Shown: piece after piece, positions 1 to 8,468 of the stretch
How the letters are laid out: every line of letters begins with the position of its first letter
Numbering within the stretch: the stretch's first letter is position 1
The notes under the pieces: generated by a model
Told to the model about the DNA's origin: nothing
The model's database searches: none
The model's input: only the letters and a program-made list of their open reading frames with translations
Assembly: GCF_000612725.1 (NCBI RefSeq)
Contig: NZ_HG964454.1
Span: 391,951 to 455,950 of the forward strand
DNA: 64,000 bases
Reading direction: 5' to 3'
Origin: Mycolicibacterium austroafricanum
GTDB taxonomy: Bacteria; Actinomycetota; Actinomycetes; Mycobacteriales; Mycobacteriaceae
Program-made: the position numbers and the translations under genes

Positions 1-259
1 GCGCCTCTTTGGGCCGCACGTCACCCATCGCGCAGTACACCGCGCAGTCAGGCTTGGCGTCGATGATCGCGGCCATGTCGTCGACCGCCGCGACACCGGT
101 CGTCACATCGAGTCGGGCGAGTTCGCCGGCGTCCCGTCCGACCTTCTCCTGGGAGGACACCCACACGCCGGTCAGCGCGAACCGCGGATCTTCGATGAGC
201 TGACGCAACGCCAGACTGCCGCAGTTGCCGGTCCCGATGAGCGCCACGCGAATAGCCAT
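1..259 (-). CDS. Dihydrodipicolinate reductase-like NAD(P)-binding protein, N-terminal part
   Basis: Reading leftward from the ATG at 259 gives an open frame of 86 codons that leaves the window at base 1, so only the N-terminus is present. Residues 4-12 carry a Rossmann dinucleotide-binding motif (VALIGTGNCG), followed by alternating strands and helices. The pattern resembles mycobacterial proteins annotated as dihydrodipicolinate reductase or 2,4-diaminopentanoate dehydrogenase-like, often found with steroid or fatty-acid genes. It is divergent from the SDR at 340, sharing an 80-base intergenic region with a KstR-type box. The substrate cannot be told from this fragment. Confidence 0.65.
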   Translation of the reverse strand, partial: MAIRVALIGTGNCGSLALRQLIEDPRFALTGVWVSSQEKVGRDAGELARLDVTTGVAAVDDMAAIIDAKPDCAVYCAMGDVRPKEA

Positions 260-290
260 GCGCAGCAGTATGCGGGCTCAGAACAAATAT

Positions 291-304
291 TGGAACAGGT
301 TCTA
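291..304. promoter_or_regulatory. KstR-type operator (TNNAACNNGTTNNA)
   Basis: TGGAACAGGTTCTA fits every fixed position of the published KstR consensus TNNAACNNGTTNNA. KstR is the TetR-family repressor of cholesterol catabolism in mycobacteria. The box lies between two divergent genes, 32 bases upstream of one start (259) and 36 upstream of the other (340), so a bound repressor could control both. Binding is inferred from the motif only. Confidence 0.6.
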
Positions 305-339
305 ATTTGTGTCTACCCCGTGCGGTAGCCTGACGCCCC

Positions 340-1086
340 ATGGGACGCGTGGACGGAAAAGTGGCACTCATCAGTGGCGGCGCGCAGGGAATGGGCGCCG
401 CCGATGCCCGGGCGCTGATCGCCGAAGGCGCCAAGGTCGTCATCGGTGACATCCTCGACGACAAGGGCAAGGCGCTGGCGGACGAGATCAACGCCGAGAC
501 ACCCGACTCGATCCGTTACGTGCATCTCGACGTCACCCAGGCCGACCAGTGGGAGGCCGCCGTGGCCACCGCTGTCGACGCGTTCGGCAAGCTCAACGTG
601 CTTGTCAACAATGCGGGCACGGTGGCGCTGGGGCAGATCGGCCAGTTCGATATGGCCAAGTGGCAGAAGGTCATCGACGTCAACCTCACCGGCACGTTCC
701 TCGGAATGCAGGCGTCCGTCGAGGCGATGAAGACCGCGGGCGGCGGGTCGATCATCAACATCTCCTCCATCGAGGGTCTGCGGGGTGCGGTCATGGTGCA
801 CCCGTACGTGGCGTCCAAGTGGGCGGTGCGCGGCCTCACGAAGTCCGCGGCCCTCGAGCTCGGGTCACACAACATCCGGGTCAACTCGGTGCACCCCGGC
901 TTCATCCGCACCCCGATGACCAAGCACTTCCCGGACAACATGCTGCGCATCCCGCTGGGCCGCCCGGGTCAGCCCGAAGAGGTCGCCACCTTCGTGGTGT
1001 TCCTGGCCAGCGACGAGTCGCGGTACGCGACAGGCGCCGAATTCGTGATGGACGGCGGCCTGACCAACGACGTTCCGCACAAGTAG
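340..1086 (+). CDS. Short-chain dehydrogenase/reductase, probable hydroxysteroid dehydrogenase (FabG3-like)
   Basis: A 248-residue classical SDR, the usual length for the family. The TGxxxGxG-type cofactor motif is at residues 13-19, NNAG at 90-93, Asn at 114, and the catalytic Ser (about 142), Tyr156 and Lys160 are all present. Asp at 37 at the end of strand 2 favours NAD(H). It resembles the mycobacterial 3-alpha/20-beta-hydroxysteroid dehydrogenase group (FabG3). A KstR-type box just upstream fits a steroid substrate, but that is inference. The ATG at 340 has no clear Shine-Dalgarno, suggesting a short or absent leader. Confidence 0.88.
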   Translation: MGRVDGKVALISGGAQGMGAADARALIAEGAKVVIGDILDDKGKALADEINAETPDSIRYVHLDVTQADQWEAAVATAVDAFGKLNVLVNNAGTVALGQIGQFDMAKWQKVIDVNLTGTFLGMQASVEAMKTAGGGSIINISSIEGLRGAVMVHPYVASKWAVRGLTKSAALELGSHNIRVNSVHPGFIRTPMTKHFPDNMLRIPLGRPGQPEEVATFVVFLASDESRYATGAEFVMDGGLTNDVPHK

Positions 1087-1128
1087 CACCCGCGAGCCTG
1101 TGTAAGGGCTTGCGTAAGGTCGTAACTC

Positions 1129-2397
1129 GTGAGCGCACGGGCGGGAATCGTGGTGACGGGGACCGAGGTCCTCACCGGACGCGTCCAGGACCAGAATGGT
1201 CCCTGGCTCGCCGACCGGCTTCTGGAACTCGGCGTCGAACTCGGACACATCACGCTGTGCGGCGACCGGCCGGCCGACATCGAGGCGCAGCTGCGTTTCC
1301 TCGCAGGCCAGGGCGTCGACCTCATCATCACCAGCGGCGGTCTCGGTCCGACCGCCGACGACATGACGGTGGAGATCGTGTCGCGTTTCTGCGGCCGCGA
1401 GCTCGTTCTCGACGCCGCGGTGGAAGCCAGGATCGGCGAGATCGTCAAGGGCATGATGGCCAGGTTCCCCGGAGTCGACGCGGACGCGGTGCTGGCGGCC
1501 AACCGCAAGCAGGCGCTGGTTCCGGCGGGAGCCGTCGTCCTCGACCCGGTGGGCACCGCGCCTGGGGTCGTCGTTGCCGGATCCCCGACGGTGGTGGTGC
1601 TGCCCGGCCCGCCTCGAGAGCTGCAGCCGATGTGGCACGCCGCCGTCGCCACCGACGCCGTGCAGACGGCCATCGCCGGGCGCACCCGCTATCAGCAGCA
1701 GACGATCCGCATGTTCGGCCTGCCCGAGTCCGGGCTGGCCGACACGCTGCGCGATGCCGAGAAGACCGTCGCCGACTTCGACCGGCTCGAGATCACCACC
1801 TGCCTGCGGCGCGGCGAGCTCGAGATCGTCACCCGCTTCGAGCCTCGCGACACGGCGACCTACGCCGCGCTGGAGGGTCTGCTGCGGGACCGCCATGCCC
1901 GCGAGATCTTCTCCACCGACGGTGCACTGGTCGACGACCAGATCGCCGAACTGCTGGCAGGACGCAGCATCGCCACCGCCGAATCCTGCACCGCGGGCAT
2001 GCTGGCCGCCCGGTTGACCGAGCGAGCGGGATCATCGGCGTATGTGGCCGGTGGCGTGGTGGCCTACTCGAACGCCGCCAAGACCGAATTGCTCGGGGTC
2101 GACGCGGGGCTCATCGAACGGCACGGCGCGGTGTCCGAACCGGTGGCCGAGGCGATGGCGGCCGGGGCGTTGCAGCGCTTCGGGGCCGACACCGCGGTGG
2201 CGATCACCGGCATCGCCGGGCCAGGCGGCGGCACCCCGACCAAGCCCGTCGGCACCGTGTGCTTCTCGGTGGCGCTGGCCGGTGGCGCCTCGGTCACCCG
2301 GGCCACCAGGCTGCCGGGCAACAGGTCCGACATCCGGGAGCGCTCGACGACGGTGGCGATGCATCTGCTCCGAAGGGCACTGACCGGCGGAGGCTAG
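1129..2397 (+). CDS. cinA: CinA family protein (competence/damage-inducible; nicotinamide-nucleotide amidase domain)
   Basis: A 422-residue protein of normal CinA length starting at GTG. The N-terminal MoaB/MogA-like domain carries GTEVLTGRVQDQN and TSGGLGPTADD. The C-terminal CinA domain carries AESCTAG, typical of the PncC amidase that deamidates nicotinamide mononucleotide in NAD recycling. In M. tuberculosis a CinA homologue has been linked to cleavage of NAD-drug adducts. It sits 42 bases after the SDR and ahead of a small conserved gene, a probable transcription unit. Confidence 0.93.
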   Translation: MSARAGIVVTGTEVLTGRVQDQNGPWLADRLLELGVELGHITLCGDRPADIEAQLRFLAGQGVDLIITSGGLGPTADDMTVEIVSRFCGRELVLDAAVEARIGEIVKGMMARFPGVDADAVLAANRKQALVPAGAVVLDPVGTAPGVVVAGSPTVVVLPGPPRELQPMWHAAVATDAVQTAIAGRTRYQQQTIRMFGLPESGLADTLRDAEKTVADFDRLEITTCLRRGELEIVTRFEPRDTATYAALEGLLRDRHAREIFSTDGALVDDQIAELLAGRSIATAESCTAGMLAARLTERAGSSAYVAGGVVAYSNAAKTELLGVDAGLIERHGAVSEPVAEAMAAGALQRFGADTAVAITGIAGPGGGTPTKPVGTVCFSVALAGGASVTRATRLPGNRSDIRERSTTVAMHLLRRALTGGG

Positions 2398-2453
2398 GGT
2401 GGTCGCGACAGTCTCGACACCCCGCACGCCCAGAACACATGGAGAACTCACCG

Positions 2454-2678
2454 ATGGTTGACACCGACGAGCGGCAGGCGGTCTCGGCGCTCGCCGAGCA
2501 GACCGGTTGGCATCACCGCGTCGATGAACGCAGCGACTACTTCGACAAGGGCGTGGTGCGGATCCACGTCGTCTGGCAGGGTGACGCCGCGATCAGCGGC
2601 GGCACGCTGTACCACGACGACCTCATGCAGACTTACAGCAACGATCTGTCGACGGTGCGGGGCTGGCTGAAGCGCTGA
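2454..2678 (+). CDS. Small conserved mycobacterial protein of unknown function (74 aa)
   Basis: A 74-residue protein. The start at 2454 is preferred because GGAGA lies about 8 bases upstream; an in-frame ATG at 2439 would add five residues and overlap that site. It has no signal peptide or membrane segment and is rich in Asp, Trp and His, with a compact alpha/beta pattern. It is 56 bases after cinA and likely cotranscribed. I recall similar short proteins in mycobacteria but can assign no function. Confidence 0.7.
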   Translation: MVDTDERQAVSALAEQTGWHHRVDERSDYFDKGVVRIHVVWQGDAAISGGTLYHDDLMQTYSNDLSTVRGWLKR

Positions 2679-2685
2679 GCTCGGC

Positions 2686-3606
2686 TCAGCGTGTCTTTTC
2701 GAAGGCGTCCCAGAGGTCGCTCATCGACTGCATGATGGCCTCCGCCTCGCCCAGCCCGCCGAGGTGGCTCTCGCCGGGGAGCGGATAGAACTGGGCGTCG
2801 GGCAACAGCGCGGCGACGTGCTTGCCGTGGGCGAACGGCACGATGTGGTCGCAGTCGCCGTGCCACCAGTGCACCGGGACCTTGACTTCGTCGAGCCGGA
2901 ACCCCCAGTCACGAGCGAACACCACCACGTCGGCAAACGGTGCCGCCAGCTGTCGCCGGCTGCCGTTGAGCAGGTCGTCGAGGAACATCGCCTTGAACTC
3001 CGGGCGCACCAGCAGTCGGCGATCGCCCTCGGGGGAGATGCTGGCATACAGGTAGAGGGCAGGCTCGGCGACGGGCTTGATCAGCCGGATCAGCCCGGTG
3101 GCGACGAGGCTGAGCGGAGTGCCGACACGTTCGAGCACGGGCGCCACCGGAAGGCCGATGTTGCCCATGATGCCGCCGCCGATGGCGTCCGATCCGCGGG
3201 TGGGAGCCACACCACCGAGTACACCGACCGCAACCACCCGGTCCGGCATTGCCGCCGCGGCGCCCAGCGTGTACGGACCGCCGCCCGAGAGCCCGATGAC
3301 CTGCATCTTGGAGATGCCGAGCGTGTCGGCGACGGTGCGCAGATCGTCGGCGAAGTCGATCACCTTCTCGTACTCGTGCGGCGTGGACGAGCCGATACCG
3401 GGCCGGTCGACCCCGATCAACCGGATGCTGTTCCGCTCGGCGAACACCCGCGCCTCGACCGGGATCTGCCTGCGGGCGCCGGGCGTGCCGTGCAGCCAGA
3501 AGATCGCGCGTCCCTGCGGGTCACCGAACTCGGCGAATCCGAGCTGACGGTCGGTATCGACGAGGACTTTGCCTTCGAGCTTGGGGCGAGCGATATCGAC
3601 AGCCAT
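2686..3606 (-). CDS. Alpha/beta hydrolase
   Basis: A 306-residue alpha/beta hydrolase. The oxyanion region has HGTPG (39-43), and the nucleophile elbow GLSGGG places the Ser at about 107. A late Asp (GDCDHIVPF) and His (GESHLGG) complete the triad. No signal peptide is seen, so it is probably cytosolic. The substrate is unknown. It is convergent with the small gene ending at 2678 and may form a unit with the thioesterase-like gene upstream, with a 19-base gap. Confidence 0.85.
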   Translation of the reverse strand: MAVDIARPKLEGKVLVDTDRQLGFAEFGDPQGRAIFWLHGTPGARRQIPVEARVFAERNSIRLIGVDRPGIGSSTPHEYEKVIDFADDLRTVADTLGISKMQVIGLSGGGPYTLGAAAAMPDRVVAVGVLGGVAPTRGSDAIGGGIMGNIGLPVAPVLERVGTPLSLVATGLIRLIKPVAEPALYLYASISPEGDRRLLVRPEFKAMFLDDLLNGSRRQLAAPFADVVVFARDWGFRLDEVKVPVHWWHGDCDHIVPFAHGKHVAALLPDAQFYPLPGESHLGGLGEAEAIMQSMSDLWDAFEKTR

Positions 3607-3625
3607 GCGCGAAGTGTCCCACGCC

Positions 3626-4486
3626 TCAGTCGGCCGCTTGATCGGCTCCGGCGAACAGGTAGGAACCGACCGTGATGAGACGGTCGCCTGCGCCCTCGTC
3701 GTGCATGGTCACGCGCACCGCAATGCGGCCACCGGCGCCGGGCAGCGGCTCGGTCTCGACCCGGAACGGACCCACCTTGCCGCGCGCGACGAACATGACG
3801 TGGGAGGAGACGCCGTGCAAGTGGGTCGTGCTTGCCACCGCGGCGGCGCGGTGGATGGCCGCGGTCTCCAGTGCCACGAACTGCGGGCCGATGTGCAGCG
3901 CCGCGTCAGGGGAGGCGACGTCGACCGACAGTTCCGGCAACGCCCAGCGCCCGTCGGTGCGCAGCCGCGCGCCGAACACCTCCCACAGCGGCGGCAGCTC
4001 CGGGGAGTCCACGATGTCGAGCGGGTTGGCCGGCATCCGCTGAAGGCCGTCGGGCGGCACGCCGATGCTGATTCCCTGCCCCTCGGTCAGCGCGAGCACC
4101 CGAGCGGGATTGTCGGCGTCGACGATCTTGGACCGGCTGTATCCCATCTGTCTGCCGCGCTTGAGCTCTTCGGAGACGATCTCGATGCGGCTGACCCCTA
4201 CGCCGGGGTCGACCACCTGGCAGGAGTGGATCACCGGGTTGGGCACTGCCTCCAGGTCGGACATGTGCCCGCCTTCCGGTGAGGCGATGCCGAGCACCGC
4301 CAGCAGCAGCCCACCGGCGCCGGCGCGCATGTCACGGCGGATCGCGACGGTGTTGTCCTCCGGGCCCAGATCCATCTGCGCGTAGCTGCGCCCGATGTAG
4401 CGGTAGCTGAGCAGGCCGCCCCATCGCCGCCGCAGTTCCTCGGCGTAGTCCTGTGGCGAATCCGCCAGTTCCCGAATGTCTCTCAT
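3626..4486 (-). CDS. Hotdog-fold thioesterase-like protein (double domain)
   Basis: The frame stays open upstream, but the ATG at 4486 is chosen because it overlaps the stop of the preceding gene (TGATG), typical of coupling, and because the extra residues are Arg-rich noise. The 286-residue protein has two hotdog-like halves: an N-terminal PaaI-like half with a helix-turn GAGGLLLAVLGIA, and a C-terminal half with HLHGVSSHVMF and a long strand. This matches acyl-CoA thioesterase-like proteins of mycobacteria. The acyl substrate is unknown. Confidence 0.7.
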   Translation of the reverse strand: MRDIRELADSPQDYAEELRRRWGGLLSYRYIGRSYAQMDLGPEDNTVAIRRDMRAGAGGLLLAVLGIASPEGGHMSDLEAVPNPVIHSCQVVDPGVGVSRIEIVSEELKRGRQMGYSRSKIVDADNPARVLALTEGQGISIGVPPDGLQRMPANPLDIVDSPELPPLWEVFGARLRTDGRWALPELSVDVASPDAALHIGPQFVALETAAIHRAAAVASTTHLHGVSSHVMFVARGKVGPFRVETEPLPGAGGRIAVRVTMHDEGAGDRLITVGSYLFAGADQAAD

Positions 4487-4845
4487 CAGCTGACCGCCGC
4501 GGTATAGCCGACGCCGCCCAGCAACACCGCCGACACACACAGCACGAAGGTGCCGACCGCGAAGGGCCACGCGGTTTTTCGGCGCACGAGCTGGATCACG
4601 GTCACCACCAGGCCGGCCAGCCCGATTCCGGCTGCGGCGAGCAGCGCGGTGAACACGGCATTGACGGCGCCATCGACGCTGCAGGTCGCCGGAGGGCAGT
4701 GGTCAAGGAAGGCGAGCGAGAACACGCCGAGGAACGCCGCCACGGCACCGAAGAGCACCGTGAGCACCAGCACGACGATCGAGACCGCGATGTCGGCGCC
4801 CGAGCGTCGCGGCTGGGCGGGCAGCACGTGGCCGGGGTATCCCAT
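4486..4845 (-). CDS. Small integral membrane protein (119 aa)
   Basis: A 119-residue protein with three or four hydrophobic helices (about 18-48, 62-86 and 95-118) and two Cys in a CPPATC turn between the first two, which could form an exported disulfide. Its stop overlaps the start of the thioesterase-like gene, and the next membrane gene lies 4 bases upstream, so the three form a compact operon. No family recognised. Confidence 0.65.
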   Translation of the reverse strand: MGYPGHVLPAQPRRSGADIAVSIVVLVLTVLFGAVAAFLGVFSLAFLDHCPPATCSVDGAVNAVFTALLAAAGIGLAGLVVTVIQLVRRKTAWPFAVGTFVLCVSAVLLGGVGYTAAVS

Positions 4846-4849
4846 GGCG

Positions 4850-5098
4850 TCAGTCTCTCCTGGACCGGGGCAGTCTGGCGGCCTTGTCGGCGATGTCGCG
4901 GTCTCTGCTCACCACCGAATCGGTGACGGCCAGCGCGATGAGGATGTCGGCGGCGGTGATGAGCAGGCCCCACCAGTACATCCATCGCAACGTGGGGTCG
5001 GGTTGGGCGGCGAAGTAGACGAACAGGAAGATCGGGCCGACGAGCCCGAAGAGCAGGGCCATGCCCTGGATGCGCGCGTACAGCCACAGTGTCGACAT
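4850..5098 (-). CDS. Small conserved membrane protein (82 aa)
   Basis: An 82-residue protein with two predicted transmembrane helices (about 11-31 and 40-60) and a basic C-terminus (RLPRSRRD). It resembles short two-helix mycobacterial proteins of unknown function. It is probably the first gene of the 5098-3626 minus-strand unit and is divergent from the secreted protein at 5187. Confidence 0.65.
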   Translation of the reverse strand: MSTLWLYARIQGMALLFGLVGPIFLFVYFAAQPDPTLRWMYWWGLLITAADILIALAVTDSVVSRDRDIADKAARLPRSRRD

Positions 5099-5186
5099 CG
5101 AGGCGAAGTTTCCCGCGTCGGCCCTCGGACGTCAACGGATGGACCGACCCGGTCCACGGCAGGGCCCGGGGTGAGAGGATTTGCGA

Positions 5187-5690
5187 ATGCGCGCACGAAT
5201 CGCCCTGGCCGCCGCCGCCGTCGCCGTATCCGGACTCGGGGTGGCACCGGGTGGCGCCGGAGTGGCGCTGGCCCAGCCGGATGTGTCGGCGGGAACTGTC
5301 ACCGCACCGTTCAGCCAGACGTGGCGGCGTTGCGACTTCAGCAAGTTCGCCTACACCGGCCCCCGTGCCTACGGCAGGCTGGTCGGCCAGTTCCGAGTCG
5401 AGGCGGGCGAGTTGGTGGCCGATCTGCAGATGGCGACCGGGGTTCCGAACACGCCGTACGACGTCCGGGTGATCCAGCTGCCGCGCTCATCCGCGGAGAG
5501 CTGTCATGCCGGCGCTCCCGGCGTGTTGGCAGGGACGCTGTTCACCGACGCCGCGGGATCGGGCGCCGTGACGGTCCGCGGCCCGATCGCGTCCGGCGCC
5601 ACCGGTGTGTGGGCCTCGGTCACGCGACCCAGCCCGTTCTCGCACACGCCGGCGGAGTTCTACACCACCGACTTCATTCTTTCTCTCTGA
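5187..5690 (+). CDS. Secreted protein of unknown function
   Basis: The ATG at 5187 is chosen because GAGAGG lies 8 bases upstream; a TTG at 5181 is also in frame. The 167-residue product starts with a basic n-region, an Ala-rich hydrophobic stretch and a likely signal peptidase site near ALAQP (about residue 29). The mature domain is beta-rich with Cys residues near 48 and 109 that could pair outside the membrane. No catalytic motif recognised. Confidence 0.7.
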   Translation: MRARIALAAAAVAVSGLGVAPGGAGVALAQPDVSAGTVTAPFSQTWRRCDFSKFAYTGPRAYGRLVGQFRVEAGELVADLQMATGVPNTPYDVRVIQLPRSSAESCHAGAPGVLAGTLFTDAAGSGAVTVRGPIASGATGVWASVTRPSPFSHTPAEFYTTDFILSL

Positions 5691-5709
5691 TCCTGCGCCC
5701 CAAGGGTTT

Positions 5710-6456
5710 TCAAGCGGCCACCACGACGGTCAGGTGGTCGCCGCGCCGCTCGACGCGCATCCCGGCGCGTCTGGCCACCGCCGCCACGGCTGCGGCGTCG
5801 GCGGGCTCGGCGCGCGTGGTGGCCAGCGCGCGGGCCAGCCGCCCCTTGTGCGCCTTGTTGAAGTGGCTGACGGTGGTGCGCCGCCCGTCGGCATGCTCGG
5901 CCACGACGTCGACCGTCACCGCGTCGGGCACCTTGCCCAGCGCGGCATAGGAACCCGACCGCAGGTCGACGACCAACTCGTTCTCGGCGAGTTCGGCGAG
6001 TACCGGTTCGAGGGCCGGCTTCCACCGCGCCGCCAGCGTCGGGCGGCCCGGCAGTTTTGACCCGGCGGACAGCCGGTAGGCCGGGATGCGGTCGCCGGCC
6101 CGGATCAGACCGAACAGCGCGGACACGACGGCCAACCGAGACCGCGCACGACCGGCCGCCGTGCCGTGCAGGGATTCGACGTCCAACGCGTCGTAGAGCA
6201 CGCCGGTGTACCGATGGATGGCCGGCAGCGTGGGCGCGGTGCGCAGGGCGGCGTTGCGGTCGATCTCTGCATCCTGGGACGCCGAGATGCCGAGGGCCTT
6301 ACGGCTGGCGGGCCGATCGGCGGCGAGCTCGGCCAGTTCGCCGACCAGCTCCTCCCGGGTGTCCCGCAGGAGGGGAAAGCTCATCGCGTCCAACGCGAGG
6401 GCCGGTCCGTCGCCGCCGGGGCGCTTGGTCTCTGAGGGCGGCAGCAGCACGATCAC
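5710..6456 (-). CDS. yaaA: Peroxide stress protein YaaA (DUF328)
   Basis: A 248-residue protein of the YaaA/DUF328 family, opening with the signature LLPPSETK and an invariant Gly-rich loop. In E. coli YaaA limits free iron and protects DNA during peroxide stress. The length is typical. It is convergent with the secreted protein gene, leaving only 19 bases. It lies about 7.5 kb from katG-furA, so any functional link is by theme rather than by operon. Confidence 0.88.
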   Translation of the reverse strand: MIVLLPPSETKRPGGDGPALALDAMSFPLLRDTREELVGELAELAADRPASRKALGISASQDAEIDRNAALRTAPTLPAIHRYTGVLYDALDVESLHGTAAGRARSRLAVVSALFGLIRAGDRIPAYRLSAGSKLPGRPTLAARWKPALEPVLAELAENELVVDLRSGSYAALGKVPDAVTVDVVAEHADGRRTTVSHFNKAHKGRLARALATTRAEPADAAAVAAVARRAGMRVERRGDHLTVVVAA

Positions 6457-6492
6457 CGCACAGACGGTAGTGCCCGCCGAATCGGGGCCGGC

Positions 6493-7074
6493 TCAGGGTG
6501 CCGGTGGAACGGGAGCCCCAGGCGCCGGTGGAACGGGAGCCCCGGGCGGCGGGGGAACCGGAGCCTGCTGACCCATCAGCACGACGGGACCCGCCGGAGG
6601 CGGGGGCGGCGGGGGAGGCACGGCACCCGGCGGAGGCGGGAACGGGCTCATCGGCGGCGCGAGCACAGGATCGGGGGCCGGCACAGCCTCAGCGGGTGCA
6701 GGCAGAAACATGTGGTTGGTGAACTGCTCCTGGTAGGCGCCACCACCGCCGATCTTCACCCCGCCGCCCTCGCCGGAGGAGACGGGGGTGCCGTCGGGCA
6801 GGGTGACCGCGGTGTGGCCACGGTTCCAGCCCACCACCAGCGCACCGGGCTGGGTTCCGTACTGGAAGCCGCGGGCCAGCAGCGCGCTCTCGATGTTGCC
6901 GGTGTGGAATCGGTCGCCGTAGACCGGCCTGCCGGTCGCTGCGTTGGTCACCCACGACACCAGACCCGAGCAGTCCGTACCGGCGGGGGAGTCACCGCCG
7001 GACACGTAGGGAGTGCCCGACACCTGGTTGACAAGCGTCAAGAGTGTTGCGAGAGCAAACATGCGGACGGACAT
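6493..7074 (-). CDS. Secreted NlpC/P60-type peptidoglycan hydrolase with Pro-rich tail
   Basis: The ATG at 7074 gives 193 residues with a hydrophobic N-terminus (about 5-19), a plausible export signal. The NlpC/P60-like core has the nucleophile Cys35 in TDCSGL and His87 in RGHTAV, so the catalytic pair looks intact, unlike the RipD protein at 28138. From about residue 125 the chain is almost entirely Pro, Ala, Gly and Val. Frames extend upstream to 7119 but add no signal-like residues. Likely cell-wall located; the cleavage bond is not known. Confidence 0.72.
   Translation of the reverse strand: MSVRMFALATLLTLVNQVSGTPYVSGGDSPAGTDCSGLVSWVTNAATGRPVYGDRFHTGNIESALLARGFQYGTQPGALVVGWNRGHTAVTLPDGTPVSSGEGGGVKIGGGGAYQEQFTNHMFLPAPAEAVPAPDPVLAPPMSPFPPPPGAVPPPPPPPPAGPVVLMGQQAPVPPPPGAPVPPAPGAPVPPAP
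6497..6568 (-). repeat. Three tandem 24-base units coding for the Pro-rich tail
   Basis: Units at 6497-6520, 6521-6544 and 6545-6568 share the pattern GGNGSCGGNGGAACNGGAGCC. The first two differ at only two positions and the third is diverged. They encode a repeated Pro-Val-Pro-Pro-Ala-Pro-Gly-Ala tail at the C-terminus of the NlpC/P60-like protein, so copy number may vary between strains. Confidence 0.75.
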
Positions 7075-7253
7075 TAACAGAGGGTCTCTAATACGGCCAA
7101 AATCTGTGACGGCAGGCACAATACGCGATTGCGAGGCGGGTATCTCACGAAATGCGTTGTGCGCATGCCCCGTTGGGGTGCATCCGCCGCAAGTACCTGT
7201 AGCTTAGTCAAAGCAGTTGTGCAGCAGCCGTTTTCGACGTCAGAGAGGCCACT

Positions 7254-7291
7254 TTCCGCGGCCCGGGCGACCGCAGCAGGCGGCCGCGGAA
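7254..7291 (-). terminator. Inverted repeat downstream of the phosphodiesterase gene
   Basis: TTCCGCGGCC (7254-7263) and GGCCGCGGAA (7282-7291) are perfect 10-base arms around an 18-base loop. It starts 43 bases beyond the stop of the minus-strand gene at 7334, where a terminator for the four-gene signalling operon is expected. There is no U-tract, which is common in mycobacteria. Confidence 0.45.
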
Positions 7292-7333
7292 TGTGTTTGC
7301 CGGGCTACGTTCCGGCCCCCGCTGTGCAGTCGC

Positions 7334-8467
7334 TCAGCGGTGGGCCAGCAGCAGCGGTATCCGCTGTTCCGCATCGGTCAGCGATCCGTGCTGGCCTACC
7401 AGCGAAGATTCGACCGGTTCGGTGGTGCGACGGAGCAGGCCCGTGGAGCCTCTCGCGGCTGCCACCACGTCGCCGATCCGCGGACGGACCTCGTCGGCGA
7501 CGTGTTCGCCGAACCACCCCGCCGCCACCGCCTCCTCACCGGAGACGGTCCATGCGCGTTCACCGAGGACTTCCCGCCAGACAGCCAGCACGTCGGAGGC
7601 GGCTCCGGGCCTGGTGTAAATGTGACGGGCGCGAACCTCGCCGCCGATCGCCTCCGTGCCGTCGCGGAGCGCGCCGATGGCGTCGATGTCGATGACGTCG
7701 CCGTCCACCGCCACCATGCCGTGGTCGGCGACCACGGCGAGCAGGCCGCCGCTCGGCAGTCCCTCGACGATGGACTCCACCATCCTGTCGACCTGCCGGA
7801 GTTGCAACCGCCAGGCCTGCGAGCCGGGACCGTGCAGGTGGCCCACCAGATCGAGGTCGGCGTGGTAGCCGTAACAGAATCCGCCTCCGGCGATGGTGGC
7901 ACCGATGGTGGCCGCGAGGTCTCCCAGTGCGTGCACCCCCACGTAGTCGCCGCCGCGCAGCACCGCGCGCGTCAGGCCTGAACCCGCGAACTGGGCACCG
8001 GAGATCACACTGACCGCGACACCGGCCGACACGGCACGCTCGAAGATCGTCGCTCGCGGTTGCACGACCTCCGGGACGGCCGTCTCGCGCAGGTCGTCGC
8101 CCCAGGGATGCGGGCGCCATCTCAGTGCATTGATGACGCCGACGTCCGGCAGGCGGAAGGACATGCCGACCATGCCGTGCTCGCCGGAGCGGCACCCGGT
8201 GCCGACGGCCGCCAGGCCGGCCGCCGTGGTGGCGGGGAAGCCGACCTGCAGGGTCATGCCGCGCAGGCCGGCCAGCACGGGTGCATCCTGCGCGTGAGCG
8301 TCCAACAATTCGGCACCCAGCCCGTCGATGAGCAGCACGCACGCGCCTGCCACGTCGTAGGGAAGCGGAATGCGCGGCGGGAAACCGGTGACGCCCATCG
8401 CCGCGAGCACCGACGGGGTCACGTCGGCCAGATGCGGCGCCGCCGGGTCCGGGCGGGGGAGTTCCAC
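7334..8467 (-). CDS. Alkaline phosphatase-superfamily nucleotide pyrophosphatase/phosphodiesterase
   Basis: A 377-residue protein starting at GTG. The metal-site motifs of type I phosphodiesterases are all visible: LLIDGLG (first Asp), the nucleophile Thr in FPATTAAG, HADLDLVGH, VADHG and GQHGS. It would hydrolyse a phosphodiester or pyrophosphate using two metal ions; the natural substrate is unknown. Its start is one base after the stop of the response regulator gene, indicating translational coupling and membership of the signalling operon. Confidence 0.86.
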   Translation of the reverse strand: MELPRPDPAAPHLADVTPSVLAAMGVTGFPPRIPLPYDVAGACVLLIDGLGAELLDAHAQDAPVLAGLRGMTLQVGFPATTAAGLAAVGTGCRSGEHGMVGMSFRLPDVGVINALRWRPHPWGDDLRETAVPEVVQPRATIFERAVSAGVAVSVISGAQFAGSGLTRAVLRGGDYVGVHALGDLAATIGATIAGGGFCYGYHADLDLVGHLHGPGSQAWRLQLRQVDRMVESIVEGLPSGGLLAVVADHGMVAVDGDVIDIDAIGALRDGTEAIGGEVRARHIYTRPGAASDVLAVWREVLGERAWTVSGEEAVAAGWFGEHVADEVRPRIGDVVAAARGSTGLLRRTTEPVESSLVGQHGSLTDAEQRIPLLLAHR

Positions 8468-8468
8468 G

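Noticed and set aside
549..2678. A 709-codon open frame through the SDR and cinA genes
   Set aside because: It is the +2/+3 frame of real genes in GC-rich DNA; the product is Arg/Gly/Ala-rich with no domain.
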